A stretch of 11,574 bases of DNA from Bacteroidaceae bacterium (GTDB lineage: Bacteria > Bacteroidota > Bacteroidia > Bacteroidales > Bacteroidaceae), in the NCBI GenBank assembly GCA_900768625.1, contig CAAGDO010000093.1, positions 1 to 11,574 on the forward strand, given 5' to 3'. The notes below the pieces were generated by a model, which searched no databases, had not been told where the DNA came from, and saw only the letters and a list, made by a program, of their open reading frames with translations. Shown here piece after piece: positions 1 to 6,302 of this stretch. The number at the start of each line of letters is the position of its first letter. The stretch's first letter is position 1. The position numbers were made by a program, and so were the translations under genes.

Positions 1-599
1 ACGCTATGACTGCCTGAAATCTAAATCCGAAACTTGAGTAAATGTTCAGCATCCATTGTGTAGCCTTATATGTATATTTTGTGGAAATTGATATCTGAGG
101 ACAAGCGTCTTTGCGCGGCTTGTTTCTCGAAGTTGAAATGCTTTCATTTCATTGTGCTGTATAGGCGTCTTGTTGAAGTTATGTATAAGTGCGGTCCGCT
201 GCTGAAAGAACGCATTCCCCTGCTAAGTTCTATTTCGTGAGTCTGTTTCCATTCGAAATCGTTGTTCGTTTCATCGATGATGCGCTCCGTTGTCACCGCA
301 TGGGTCATAGAACTCAATGATGTTTCTGTCGGGAAAAGGTTGCGTCGTTGATGGCGCAATGTGGGGCTGTAATTGTGGGGTTTCATGTAAGTTGTCTTTT
401 AGACTATAGGTAATTGGGGTCTTTGGCTTTAGGCAAAGAGGATAATAGGATATGACTTATACTTTCTTGTTTTAGAAATATAGATAAGTAGTATAAGGCT
501 AATATTGAACAAAAAATGAAATGTACAAGATGGTATATTTTGATTTTAATAATTTGTAGTATATGTGCATGTCTTCAGTGTTAGTGACGAGTTGTTGTG
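1..599. other. Gene-free left flank
   Basis: I see no supportable gene here. An open frame of 80 codons on the minus strand (144-386) has a low-complexity, Arg/Ser/Thr-rich translation without a recognisable domain and no consensus Bacteroidetes promoter in front of it. The segment 100-380 is visibly less AT-rich than 400-600, so it could be a remnant of an old gene, but no frame reads like a known family. A weak inverted repeat (CTTTG 421-425 with CAAAG 434-438) is present. No tRNA-like T-arm was seen. Confidence 0.5.
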
Positions 600-1058
600 C
601 TATTTTGTTAATTCCGAATATGAAGGAATATCTCGAAGGTAGTTCACTTCCATTTTATCGTAGTTTACGTGACAACAATAGTGGGTGATTCCGTTGCTGA
701 CGATGAGGTATTCAGCGCGAAGTACGCTGTTGTAGGAATAAATTTGCTGGAAAACTTTCTGTGTGATGGTGATGTGAGGCGCCTTGTATTCCACAATAAC
801 ACGGGGGACGCATCCGTATTTGTCGTAAAGAACGCTGTCGCAGCGTCGTGAAACGCCTCCTACTTGGATTGTTACCTCATTTGCAAGCAAGGCTTTGGGG
901 TATCCCTTGCTTTCAACTAGGTAGTGGGTGAAGTGTTGGCGTACCCATTCTTCGGGGGTAAGGCGAATGTAACGCTGGCGAAGAAAGTCGAAAATATATG
1001 TATTTCCGTCTTTTTGCGTTGTTTTGACTTCGATGGGGGGGAGGTTGAGTTGGGACAT
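600..1058 (-). CDS. HsdR N-terminal (PD-(D/E)XK) domain protein, stand-alone
   Basis: A 152-residue protein matching the N-terminal nuclease-like domain of type I restriction R subunits (HSDR_N_2 family), without the helicase part. The PD-(D/E)XK pattern is visible: acidic E61 on an early strand, D74 (RRCDSVLYD), then E90-Y-K92 (VIVEYKAP), followed by a Q105-I-Y-S-Y motif of the kind seen after the catalytic lysine. All catalytic positions look intact, so DNA cleavage or binding is possible, but stand-alone members of this family in Bacteroidetes are, as far as I know, uncharacterised. It is not a restriction enzyme by itself: no hsdM or hsdS is nearby. It is transcribed divergently from amn-holA; from memory this trio is a common arrangement in Bacteroidales, suggesting a chromosomal core gene rather than a recent arrival. 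The ATG at 1056-1058 gives the expected family length and N-terminus. No consensus promoter was found upstream. Confidence 0.85.
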   Translation of the reverse strand: MSQLNLPPIEVKTTQKDGNTYIFDFLRQRYIRLTPEEWVRQHFTHYLVESKGYPKALLANEVTIQVGGVSRRCDSVLYDKYGCVPRVIVEYKAPHITITQKVFQQIYSYNSVLRAEYLIVSNGITHYCCHVNYDKMEVNYLRDIPSYSELTK

Positions 1059-1177
1059 GATTGTTGTTTCTGGCGAAGATTCCGCCCTTTTGAAGGGATA
1101 ATTGGTCGCTAGGTGTAATACTAGTGGATTTTGTGCTTCTATGATTGGTTAAATATTGAAGTCTGAGCTATTTTCAT

Positions 1178-1208
1178 TTTGTCCAACATTGGATTTGCAT
1201 TATCTTTG
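1178..1208 (+). promoter_or_regulatory. Bacteroidetes-type promoter of amn-holA
   Basis: TTTG at 1178-1181, a 19-base spacer, then TATCTTTG (TAnnTTTG) at 1201-1208. This matches the primary sigma-factor consensus of Bacteroidetes. Transcription would start near 1214, leaving a leader of about 180 bases before the AMP nucleosidase start at 1397. Confidence 0.75.
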
Positions 1209-1396
1209 TACGAATTAATAACTTGTGTTTCCGGCACGCTGGGACAGGTGTATGATTCGGGTGGAATCAGATGCTTTGATGTACATGAAGGCTTTTGCTG
1301 AAGGCATTAAAGCAAGGTGATTGCTGCTTTTTCATTAGTTTAGCCAAGCAAAGCAATGCTGGAACTGCGTTTATCAACCTACAAAGGTATAAAAAT
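1209..1396 (+). other. Long 5' leader of amn-holA
   Basis: About 180 transcribed but apparently untranslated bases. Within it, AGCAA (1312-1316) can pair with TTGCT (1322-1326) over a 5-base loop and is followed by GCTTTTTC, a weak attenuator-like element. TGCTTTGAT (1272-1280) can also pair with ATTAAAGCA (1307-1315) through one wobble, so two alternative pairings share the same bases. I do not recognise any known riboswitch class here. The open frame continues upstream to 1295, but that extension does not resemble the family. Confidence 0.4.
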
Positions 1397-2176
1397 ATGA
1401 TGACAAGCAAGGAAGAAATAACTGGTAATTGGCTGACACGCTATACCAAAATGAAGCTAGAAGACTTCGGGGATTTGATTCTTTTGACTAACTTCAATAA
1501 TTATGTCGATATTTTCTGTCGCTTGAATGGCGTGGAAATTGTTGGCTTTGATGCGAATATGCGTACGGCAACCGCCAATGGGATTACCATGATTAATTTC
1601 GGTATGGGAAGCCCTAATGCAGCTCTAATTATGGATCTCTTAGGCGCAATTCAGCCTAAGGCGTGCCTCTTTTTGGGCAAGTGCGGCGGTATTTCTGATA
1701 AGACGCATGTGGGGGATTATATCCTTCCGCTGGCAGGCATCCGAGGTGAAGGTACGTCGAATGACTATTTTCCACCTGAGGTTCCCGCGCTGCCCGCATT
1801 TATGTTGCAGCGTGCCGTTTCGACTGCTTTGCGCGACAATCAACATGATTATTGGACTGGTACAGTGTATACCACAAATCGACGGGTCTGGGAACACGAT
1901 GAACGTTTTAAATCCTATCTTCGAGAGACGCGTGCAATGGCTGTCGATATGGAAACGGCAACGCTTTTTTCATGCGGTTTTTTCAATCATATTCCGACAG
2001 GTGCGTTGCTGTTAGTTTCTGATAATCCAATGACGCCGGAGGGGGTTAAAACTGAAGCGAGTGATAATCACGTGACACGCAATTTTGCAGAGACGCACGT
2101 GCGTATAGGAATCGAAAGTATGCAGCTTATTAAGGGTGATCGCAAGACGGTTCGTCATTTGAAATTTGACTGGTAA
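1397..2176 (+). CDS. amn: AMP nucleosidase
   Basis: Hydrolyses AMP to adenine and ribose 5-phosphate, a purine salvage and adenylate-balancing step in the cytoplasm. From the ATG at 1397 the protein has 259 residues, the usual size of the short Bacteroidetes-type enzyme, which lacks the extra N-terminal domain of the E. coli protein. The nucleoside phosphorylase-I fold is marked by INFGMGSPNA (66-75), GKCGG (94-98), the VDMETA motif with E186 contacting the ribose, and LLVSDNP with D209 as the likely catalytic/base-recognition acid. The stretch around GEGTSNDYFPPEVPALP (118-133) is typical of this subfamily. The frame is open back to 1295, but those 34 residues do not fit the family; 1397 or the adjacent ATG at 1400 is preferred. 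holA starts 12 bases after the stop, so the two genes are surely co-transcribed from the promoter at 1178-1208. All key residues look present. Confidence 0.93.
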   Translation: MMTSKEEITGNWLTRYTKMKLEDFGDLILLTNFNNYVDIFCRLNGVEIVGFDANMRTATANGITMINFGMGSPNAALIMDLLGAIQPKACLFLGKCGGISDKTHVGDYILPLAGIRGEGTSNDYFPPEVPALPAFMLQRAVSTALRDNQHDYWTGTVYTTNRRVWEHDERFKSYLRETRAMAVDMETATLFSCGFFNHIPTGALLLVSDNPMTPEGVKTEASDNHVTRNFAETHVRIGIESMQLIKGDRKTVRHLKFDW

Positions 2177-2188
2177 AAAATAGCAAAT

Positions 2189-3235
2189 ATGGCATTTAAT
2201 TCTTATCCAAAAAAGAAACCCATGGGTGTAACCTACGATCAGATTGTGCGTGAAGTAAGGGCAGGAAATGTCAAGCCTGTTTACTATCTTATGGGGGCGG
2301 AAAGTTACTATATAGATCGTGTGGCTGACTTTATCGCAGATTCTGTTTTAAAGCCGGAGGAACGCGATTTTGGTTTGATCACAGTATTTGGTGCAGACAC
2401 CGATATCGGTCGTATCATGGCGGCTGCTCAATCGTTTCCTATGGGTTGTGAACGTCAGGTGATATTGGTGAAGGAAGCACAGGTGCTTAAGAACATTGAA
2501 AAACTGGAAAATTACCTCCAGCATATCCAGTCTTCAACAGTACTTATTTTCTGTCACAAAAACGGTACGATTGATCGTCGTTTGAAGATTGCTTCTTTGA
2601 TTGAAAAAGTGGGGGTACTATTCGAGTCGAAAAAGGTCTATGATCGTGGACTCGTGAGTTTTGTGCAGGCCTATCTTAAGCGTAAGCGAATTGCTTTCGA
2701 ACCTGGGGTGGCAGAGATGATGGCTGAGTCGGTTGGTTCCGATCTTAATCGTCTAGCAGGCGAACTTGAAAAATTAATACTTTCCATGCCAGTAGGGGCG
2801 AAAATGGTGACCTGTTCGATGGTACATGCTCACATTGGTGTTTCCAAAAATTTCAACGTATTTGAATTGCAGGATGCACTCGGAAAAAAGGATGTAGTAA
2901 AGGTTAATCAGATTGCGAAATATTTTGACGATAATCCAAAGGAAAATCCACTTGAATTGGTGCTCCCTTCGTTGTTCCGTTTCTTCTCGAATATTATGTT
3001 AGCCTATTATTCTCCTGATAAATCTGAGCGTGGTATTGCACAGTGGTTGGGGGGTATGACTGAATGGCAAGTAAGGCAGAATGTTCTCCCTGGCATGCGA
3101 GTTTATTCTGGCGTGAAGGTGATGCAGATTCTCTCTGTTATTCGGCGTACGGATGCTCGTTCTAAGGGATTGGGTAATCCTTTCATCTCACGTGGTGATC
3201 TGATGAAGGAGTTGCTTTTCTTTATTCTTCACTGA
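2189..3235 (+). CDS. holA: DNA polymerase III, delta subunit
   Basis: The delta subunit of the clamp loader opens the beta sliding clamp during DNA replication. The 348-residue length is normal. The N-terminal domain begins with KPVYYLMGAESYYIDR (29-44), the degenerate AAA+ start characteristic of HolA (no Walker A lysine, as expected), followed by the interaction element around QSFPMGCERQVILVKEA (81-97). The lid helix carries GSDLNRLAGELEKL (183-196), and the C-terminal collar domain starts near FNVFELQDAL (222-231) and includes the DARSKG motif (322-327). The start could instead be Met12, since the first residues are lysine-rich and poorly conserved. No Shine-Dalgarno sequence is visible; the upstream bases are A-rich, as usual in this phylum. 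Second gene of the amn operon; a strong terminator follows 58 bases after the stop. Confidence 0.94.
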   Translation: MAFNSYPKKKPMGVTYDQIVREVRAGNVKPVYYLMGAESYYIDRVADFIADSVLKPEERDFGLITVFGADTDIGRIMAAAQSFPMGCERQVILVKEAQVLKNIEKLENYLQHIQSSTVLIFCHKNGTIDRRLKIASLIEKVGVLFESKKVYDRGLVSFVQAYLKRKRIAFEPGVAEMMAESVGSDLNRLAGELEKLILSMPVGAKMVTCSMVHAHIGVSKNFNVFELQDALGKKDVVKVNQIAKYFDDNPKENPLELVLPSLFRFFSNIMLAYYSPDKSERGIAQWLGGMTEWQVRQNVLPGMRVYSGVKVMQILSVIRRTDARSKGLGNPFISRGDLMKELLFFILH

Positions 3236-3293
3236 TTAGGAGGGTTTGTCGTTGGTTGGGCAAAGAGTGCTTTGTGGGCCATATTTAGCGAGG

Positions 3294-3332
3294 CAGGTAG
3301 TTATTTCCTTTTGGGAATAGCTACCTGTTTTT
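3294..3332 (+). terminator. Intrinsic terminator of amn-holA
   Basis: A 15-bp stem (3294-3308 with 3313-3327, containing two G-U pairs) closes on a TTTT loop and is followed by TTTTT at 3328-3332. It lies directly downstream of holA and is a textbook intrinsic terminator. Confidence 0.92.
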
Positions 3333-3717
3333 GTTTGTGGAGGTATGAACAGGGGTATGGCTGGAGAGTGTGATGGTGATGGTGGAATAGGTTAGATTAA
3401 AGGGGGCTATGTTGGGCGTAAAAGGGAGAGTAGGGGTAATGTGGGGTGGGGGAGGCAACGTTGTAGAAGTGTTCTATTTTTCCATTTGTTCCTGCTGTCA
3501 TATGTCGAGAAGCTGGTCGTAGAATTTTTATCCGTGTCTTTCGTGAGTGATTTTAGATGGGGAAAAGATGATGGCTTTACGTTTACTTTTGGAGTCGGAT
3601 TGTTTTTGTGGAAAGTAATTTTGTGGGATGTGAAGGGTTGAACTTGATGGTTTTGTTTTTGTAAACGATATCCTAGATGGGAAAGTTGCGTTGATGTTTT
3701 ATGAGGATAATGTAAAT

Positions 3718-3740
3718 TATAGGTGGTTTTGCCACCTATA
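3718..3740. repeat. 9-bp hairpin
   Basis: TATAGGTGG (3718-3726) pairs perfectly with CCACCTATA (3732-3740) over a TTTTG loop. There is no T-run directly after it on either strand, so it is not a clean intrinsic terminator. It sits 22 bases before the next hairpin and could form one folded unit with it. Confidence 0.6.
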
Positions 3741-3762
3741 TCCTGGATTTTGGGGTTTATTT

Positions 3763-3785
3763 GCCATTGAAGATGGCCGTTTTTT
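3763..3785 (+). terminator. Terminator-like hairpin with T-run
   Basis: GCCAT (3763-3767) pairs with ATGGC (3773-3777) over the loop TGAAG, followed by CG and TTTTTT (3780-3785), then GTGTTTTTC. The stem is short, but the layout is that of an intrinsic terminator. No gene precedes it within 500 bases, so it may end a small RNA or be a second stop after holA. Confidence 0.45.
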
Positions 3786-4491
3786 GTGTTTTTCGGGAAT
3801 AATCTAGTGTTTTCTGATTTTTCTTGAATGATGAAAATACTTCTGGAACTATTGCTAATTCAAAGATAATCAGGAGTTTATGAGATTGAAATATTGGTGT
3901 CGTTGCTTGTGGTTGTCGTATTCAGTTTAAATTGTACTGGTGGTTGCGTTTAAAGCAATGGTGAAAGTTGTGACTGGGTTTTGGTGGTTGATTTTCACGG
4001 ATTACAAAATTTAACACAATGCAGAAGTGATTTGTGATTGTAAACTGTAAATCCACGTAATTCAGAAAAGTAAAGATAAGTGGCATTTGGAAATGCAAAT
4101 ACAAAAAATACAGATTTAAAGATGTGATATGTATAAGTGAAAATCAAATATAGGAATGTAAATGAATAAAAATACATACGCATAAGGTTTTGATAAATGG
4201 CTGAAAATCAGTTACTGAGTATTTATATGTAGAGTTTGATAAGCACTAAACTGCTTTAAATGGTGTATAGTCGCGTTTCTGTTTCTTGAAAACGAAGTGA
4301 TGTAAGTTTGTAACCGTCAGAATATCAGCGAGATAATGAATATATCTATAGTAATTAATGAAGTCTGATACTTCCCTGTCTGCTTTTTTGATGTAAATTG
4401 AAATTAACTATGTGAATTCTGGAATGATTCTTGATTTGATGCTGTAAATCGATGATTTGAATGAAGATTTGAAAATATAAATCGCAATTGC

Positions 4492-4523
4492 ATTGCTGAA
4501 TTCAGACTTTATAATTATCTTTG
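4492..4523 (+). promoter_or_regulatory. Bacteroidetes-type promoter, no gene directly after it
   Basis: ATTG at 4492-4495 (near-consensus -33), a 20-base spacer and a perfect TAnnTTTG box, TATCTTTG, at 4516-4523. Transcription would begin near 4530. The next coding start is the XRE regulator at 4904, so the promoter makes either a leader of about 370 bases or a separate RNA. Confidence 0.6.
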
Positions 4524-4529
4524 CAGCGT

Positions 4530-4720
4530 AAATAGAGCCCCTTTAGACTGCTTTTTTTAAAGGCACCTTAAGTATGGGCGATAAACGCGGATTTTTTCGT
4601 GATCTCAGGAGAGGCAACTGAACGTGTTAGAAGTCTCATGTCAAACCGCTCTTTGTGCATTAGAGTATAATAGTTGGGTTGAAAGAAGTTGTGGAACTGT
4701 ACGTTTTAAGGCTACTATAT
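4530..4720 (+). ncRNA. Candidate structured RNA or long leader
   Basis: Directly after the promoter at 4492-4523 the base composition rises from very AT-rich to nearly balanced for about 150 bases, without a credible reading frame (only a 15-codon frame at 4574-4621). CCTTTA (4540-4545) can pair with TAAAGG (4558-4563), and the two ends (ATAG 4532-4535 plus GCC 4537-4539) can pair with GGC 4710-4712 plus CTAT 4715-4718, giving a unit of about 187 bases. That length resembles 6S RNA, but I recognise no 6S sequence and the closing stem is short. It could equally be the 5' leader of the XRE gene. Confidence 0.3.
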
Positions 4721-4865
4721 ATATATGGTGTTCTTGCTACGGTTTCTTTGAATATGACTTTTGGTGACTTTTTTCGAAGTATTTCCTGAATAAGCTATTT
4801 GGATGGATTGTTCTATTTTTCCTTTCCTGTCTAAATACTAAAAAATGAGATTGCGGAAATCGCTA

Positions 4866-4878
4866 ATCAATAATTGAT
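4866..4878. promoter_or_regulatory. Palindrome upstream of the XRE gene, possible operator
   Basis: ATCAAT-A-ATTGAT is a perfect inverted repeat with a one-base centre, ending 25 bases before the ATG at 4904. Its size and place suit an operator for an HTH dimer, possibly for autoregulation. The surrounding sequence is AT-rich, so chance is not excluded. Confidence 0.4.
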
Positions 4879-4903
4879 CATAAATTACTGATAAGATATG
4901 CAA

Positions 4904-5470
4904 ATGAAAGATCGAATTAAGGAGATTCAGGAGTATGTACAGATGTCGCAGCAGGATTTTGCTGCTTGTCTGGAAATATCTGCAGCAACCCTTTCGGGTA
5001 TCTATAACGGACGTTCGCAGCCAACCATAAAAACGGCTAATGCCATTCATTCGTCGTTTCCAGAAATCAATACGGACTGGCTGATGTTTGGAACAGGAGA
5101 TATGTTTGTTGATGGTAAGAAGGAGAAAACTGAAAAGATTGATGTTGTGCCTTCTGTTCCACAAAAGGACTCCGTTTCGGTAACACCTGCTATCGAACCC
5201 GAGGCTTCTGCTTCAGCACAAGTGTCGGCGTCTGGACCTCAGATTGCGGGAATGATGTTTCCTTCCGAATCAGAACCATACGCCCAGCCCTCTTCTCAGC
5301 CGAGACGGAATACGTCATCTCAAAGGAGGGAACAACAGTCTATTGGAAGAGGCTCACAAGGTTATATAAATAATGGGAAATATATTGACAATGTGCAGAG
5401 GCGAATCAAAGAGATACGGGTCTTCTTTGATGATGGAACTTACGAATCGTTTGTTCCTTCTTCGAAGTAA
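4904..5470 (+). CDS. XRE-type helix-turn-helix regulator, Bacteroidales family
   Basis: A 188-residue DNA-binding protein. Residues 3-62 form a five-helix XRE/Cro-type domain: the HTH spans roughly QQDFAACLEISAATLSGIYN (16-35), followed by GRSQPTIKTANAIHSSFP and the family-typical NTDWLMFGTGDMF (56-68). Residues 70-160 are a low-complexity linker rich in Ser, Pro, Gln and Glu. The C-terminus, RRIKEIRVFFDDGTYESFVP (166-185), is a short conserved tail I remember from Bacteroidales homologues; its role is unknown to me, possibly oligomerisation or effector contact. An upstream in-frame ATG at 4898 is possible, but MKDRIKEI at 4904 matches homologues better. It stands alone with no operon partner, so its targets cannot be read from context. 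It does not look like a phage repressor: no integrase or phage gene adjoins it. Confidence 0.85.
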   Translation: MKDRIKEIQEYVQMSQQDFAACLEISAATLSGIYNGRSQPTIKTANAIHSSFPEINTDWLMFGTGDMFVDGKKEKTEKIDVVPSVPQKDSVSVTPAIEPEASASAQVSASGPQIAGMMFPSESEPYAQPSSQPRRNTSSQRREQQSIGRGSQGYINNGKYIDNVQRRIKEIRVFFDDGTYESFVPSSK

Positions 5471-5851
5471 GTTTTTGTTGGAGTCTCAGTCTGTTTTTTA
5501 GCCGTGTTTTTACAAGCTGAAATTCTATTTAGATTGATGTGGATGACCGACTTTTCAGACCTTGTCGAATCCAAGAGTTGTGCATGTTGATGAAGTGTTT
5601 CCTCGTTTGGAAATGGATGGGTGGAGCCTTCTTTTATGAGACTCTTTGATCACTTCAATTATTTGTCTGTTCTTTATTGTATCTTCAGTGTTTCACGGTG
5701 TGAACTTTTGGTGGTTCCTTGATGGCTATGGATGGGATGTTTTTGTATCTCTGGATATTGGTTCTTGAGCCGATTATGGTTGCTTCTTCTTCTGTCTTTC
5801 AGGATTTTGATTTCTTCATTCTGAATCCGACAAATCTTCCAATTATATATC

Positions 5852-5890
5852 CGTCCTCAGTCTTCAATATTGAAGACTGAGGACGTTTTA
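5852..5890 (+). terminator. Perfect 34-bp palindrome with T-rich tail
   Basis: Bases 5852-5868 and 5869-5885 are exact reverse complements, giving a stem of 15 bp or more on a minimal AT loop, followed by TTTTAAATTTTTG. It is a strong intrinsic terminator reading rightwards. The XRE gene ends 381 bases earlier and the decayed gene on the other strand ends about 420 bases later, so it probably separates convergent transcription. The minus-strand exit is AT-rich without a clean T-run. Confidence 0.8.
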
Positions 5891-6093
5891 AATTTTTGAG
5901 TTGATAAAGTTGAGTGATTGTCCTATTAGGATGGATTCCTATATATGTTCGAAGGTTTGTTTCCTATGTTCTGAGGAAACGTTAGTATGGGATAAGCCTT
6001 GTCGTCATTTGTCATGATTTTTGTGCTGTTTTATGGCGTTAGGTTGGAGTTAGATAGCTGTAGCCTGAAGGCAATATGAAAAAACATTGCTCT

Positions 6094-6126
6094 TTTGAGT
6101 GGTGTGGTAAGCCGTATGTATTTTTG
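6094..6126 (+). promoter_or_regulatory. Promoter-like pair, antisense to the relic
   Basis: TTTG at 6094-6097, a 21-base spacer and TATTTTTG (TAnnTTTG) at 6119-6126. A transcript from here would run into the decayed gene in antisense. The plus strand is T/G-rich, so a chance match is quite possible. Confidence 0.25.
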
Positions 6127-6302
6127 TCTTTTGAGAGGTGATAAGATGGTTTTGTTTTCGTCTTTTTCGAAAGTTCCCTCCATTATTTTTGTTGTGCAAT
6201 AGCATTTAGTAAATGCATTCATGTAAGGTGGTTTGAGGAGTTGAAGATAGCGAAATGGAAGAAGAGGTAATGTGAGAACGTATAACGGGTGTGAAGTGTA
6301 TT

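Larger units (their letters stand above)
3333..4491. other. Gene-free region, G-rich then AT-rich
   Basis: No frame on either strand resembles a protein. The first 130 bases (about 3340-3460) are strikingly poor in C and rich in G on the plus strand, with many GGG runs; after 3800 the sequence becomes AT-rich. Two hairpins at 3718-3740 and 3763-3785 are listed separately. Promoter-like -7 boxes lacking a good -33 partner lie at 3584-3591 (TACTTTTG), 3616-3623 (TAATTTTG) and 4303-4310 (TAAGTTTG). In a T/G-rich strand such boxes also arise by chance. Confidence 0.55.
5471..6302. other. Gene-free region
   Basis: No convincing coding sequence. A 91-codon minus-strand frame at 6031-6306 has no domain and overlaps the end of the decayed gene. 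The strong palindrome at 5852-5885 and a promoter-like pair at 6094-6126 are listed separately. The plus strand is markedly T- and G-rich throughout. No tRNA was recognised. Confidence 0.55.

Noticed and set aside
144..386. 80-codon minus-strand frame
   Set aside because: Low-complexity translation, no domain, no promoter; kept only as a remark on the left flank.
1209..1330. Known riboswitch (TPP, cobalamin, SAM) in the amn leader
   Set aside because: None of the conserved core sequences of these classes is present.
1295..1396. Upstream extension of the AMP nucleosidase frame by 34 residues
   Set aside because: The extra residues do not resemble the family N-terminus, whereas the protein from 1397 has the normal length.
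3441..3641. 66-codon plus-strand frame
   Set aside because: Its composition simply reflects the T/G-rich strand; no homology is recognisable and it lacks a proper leader.
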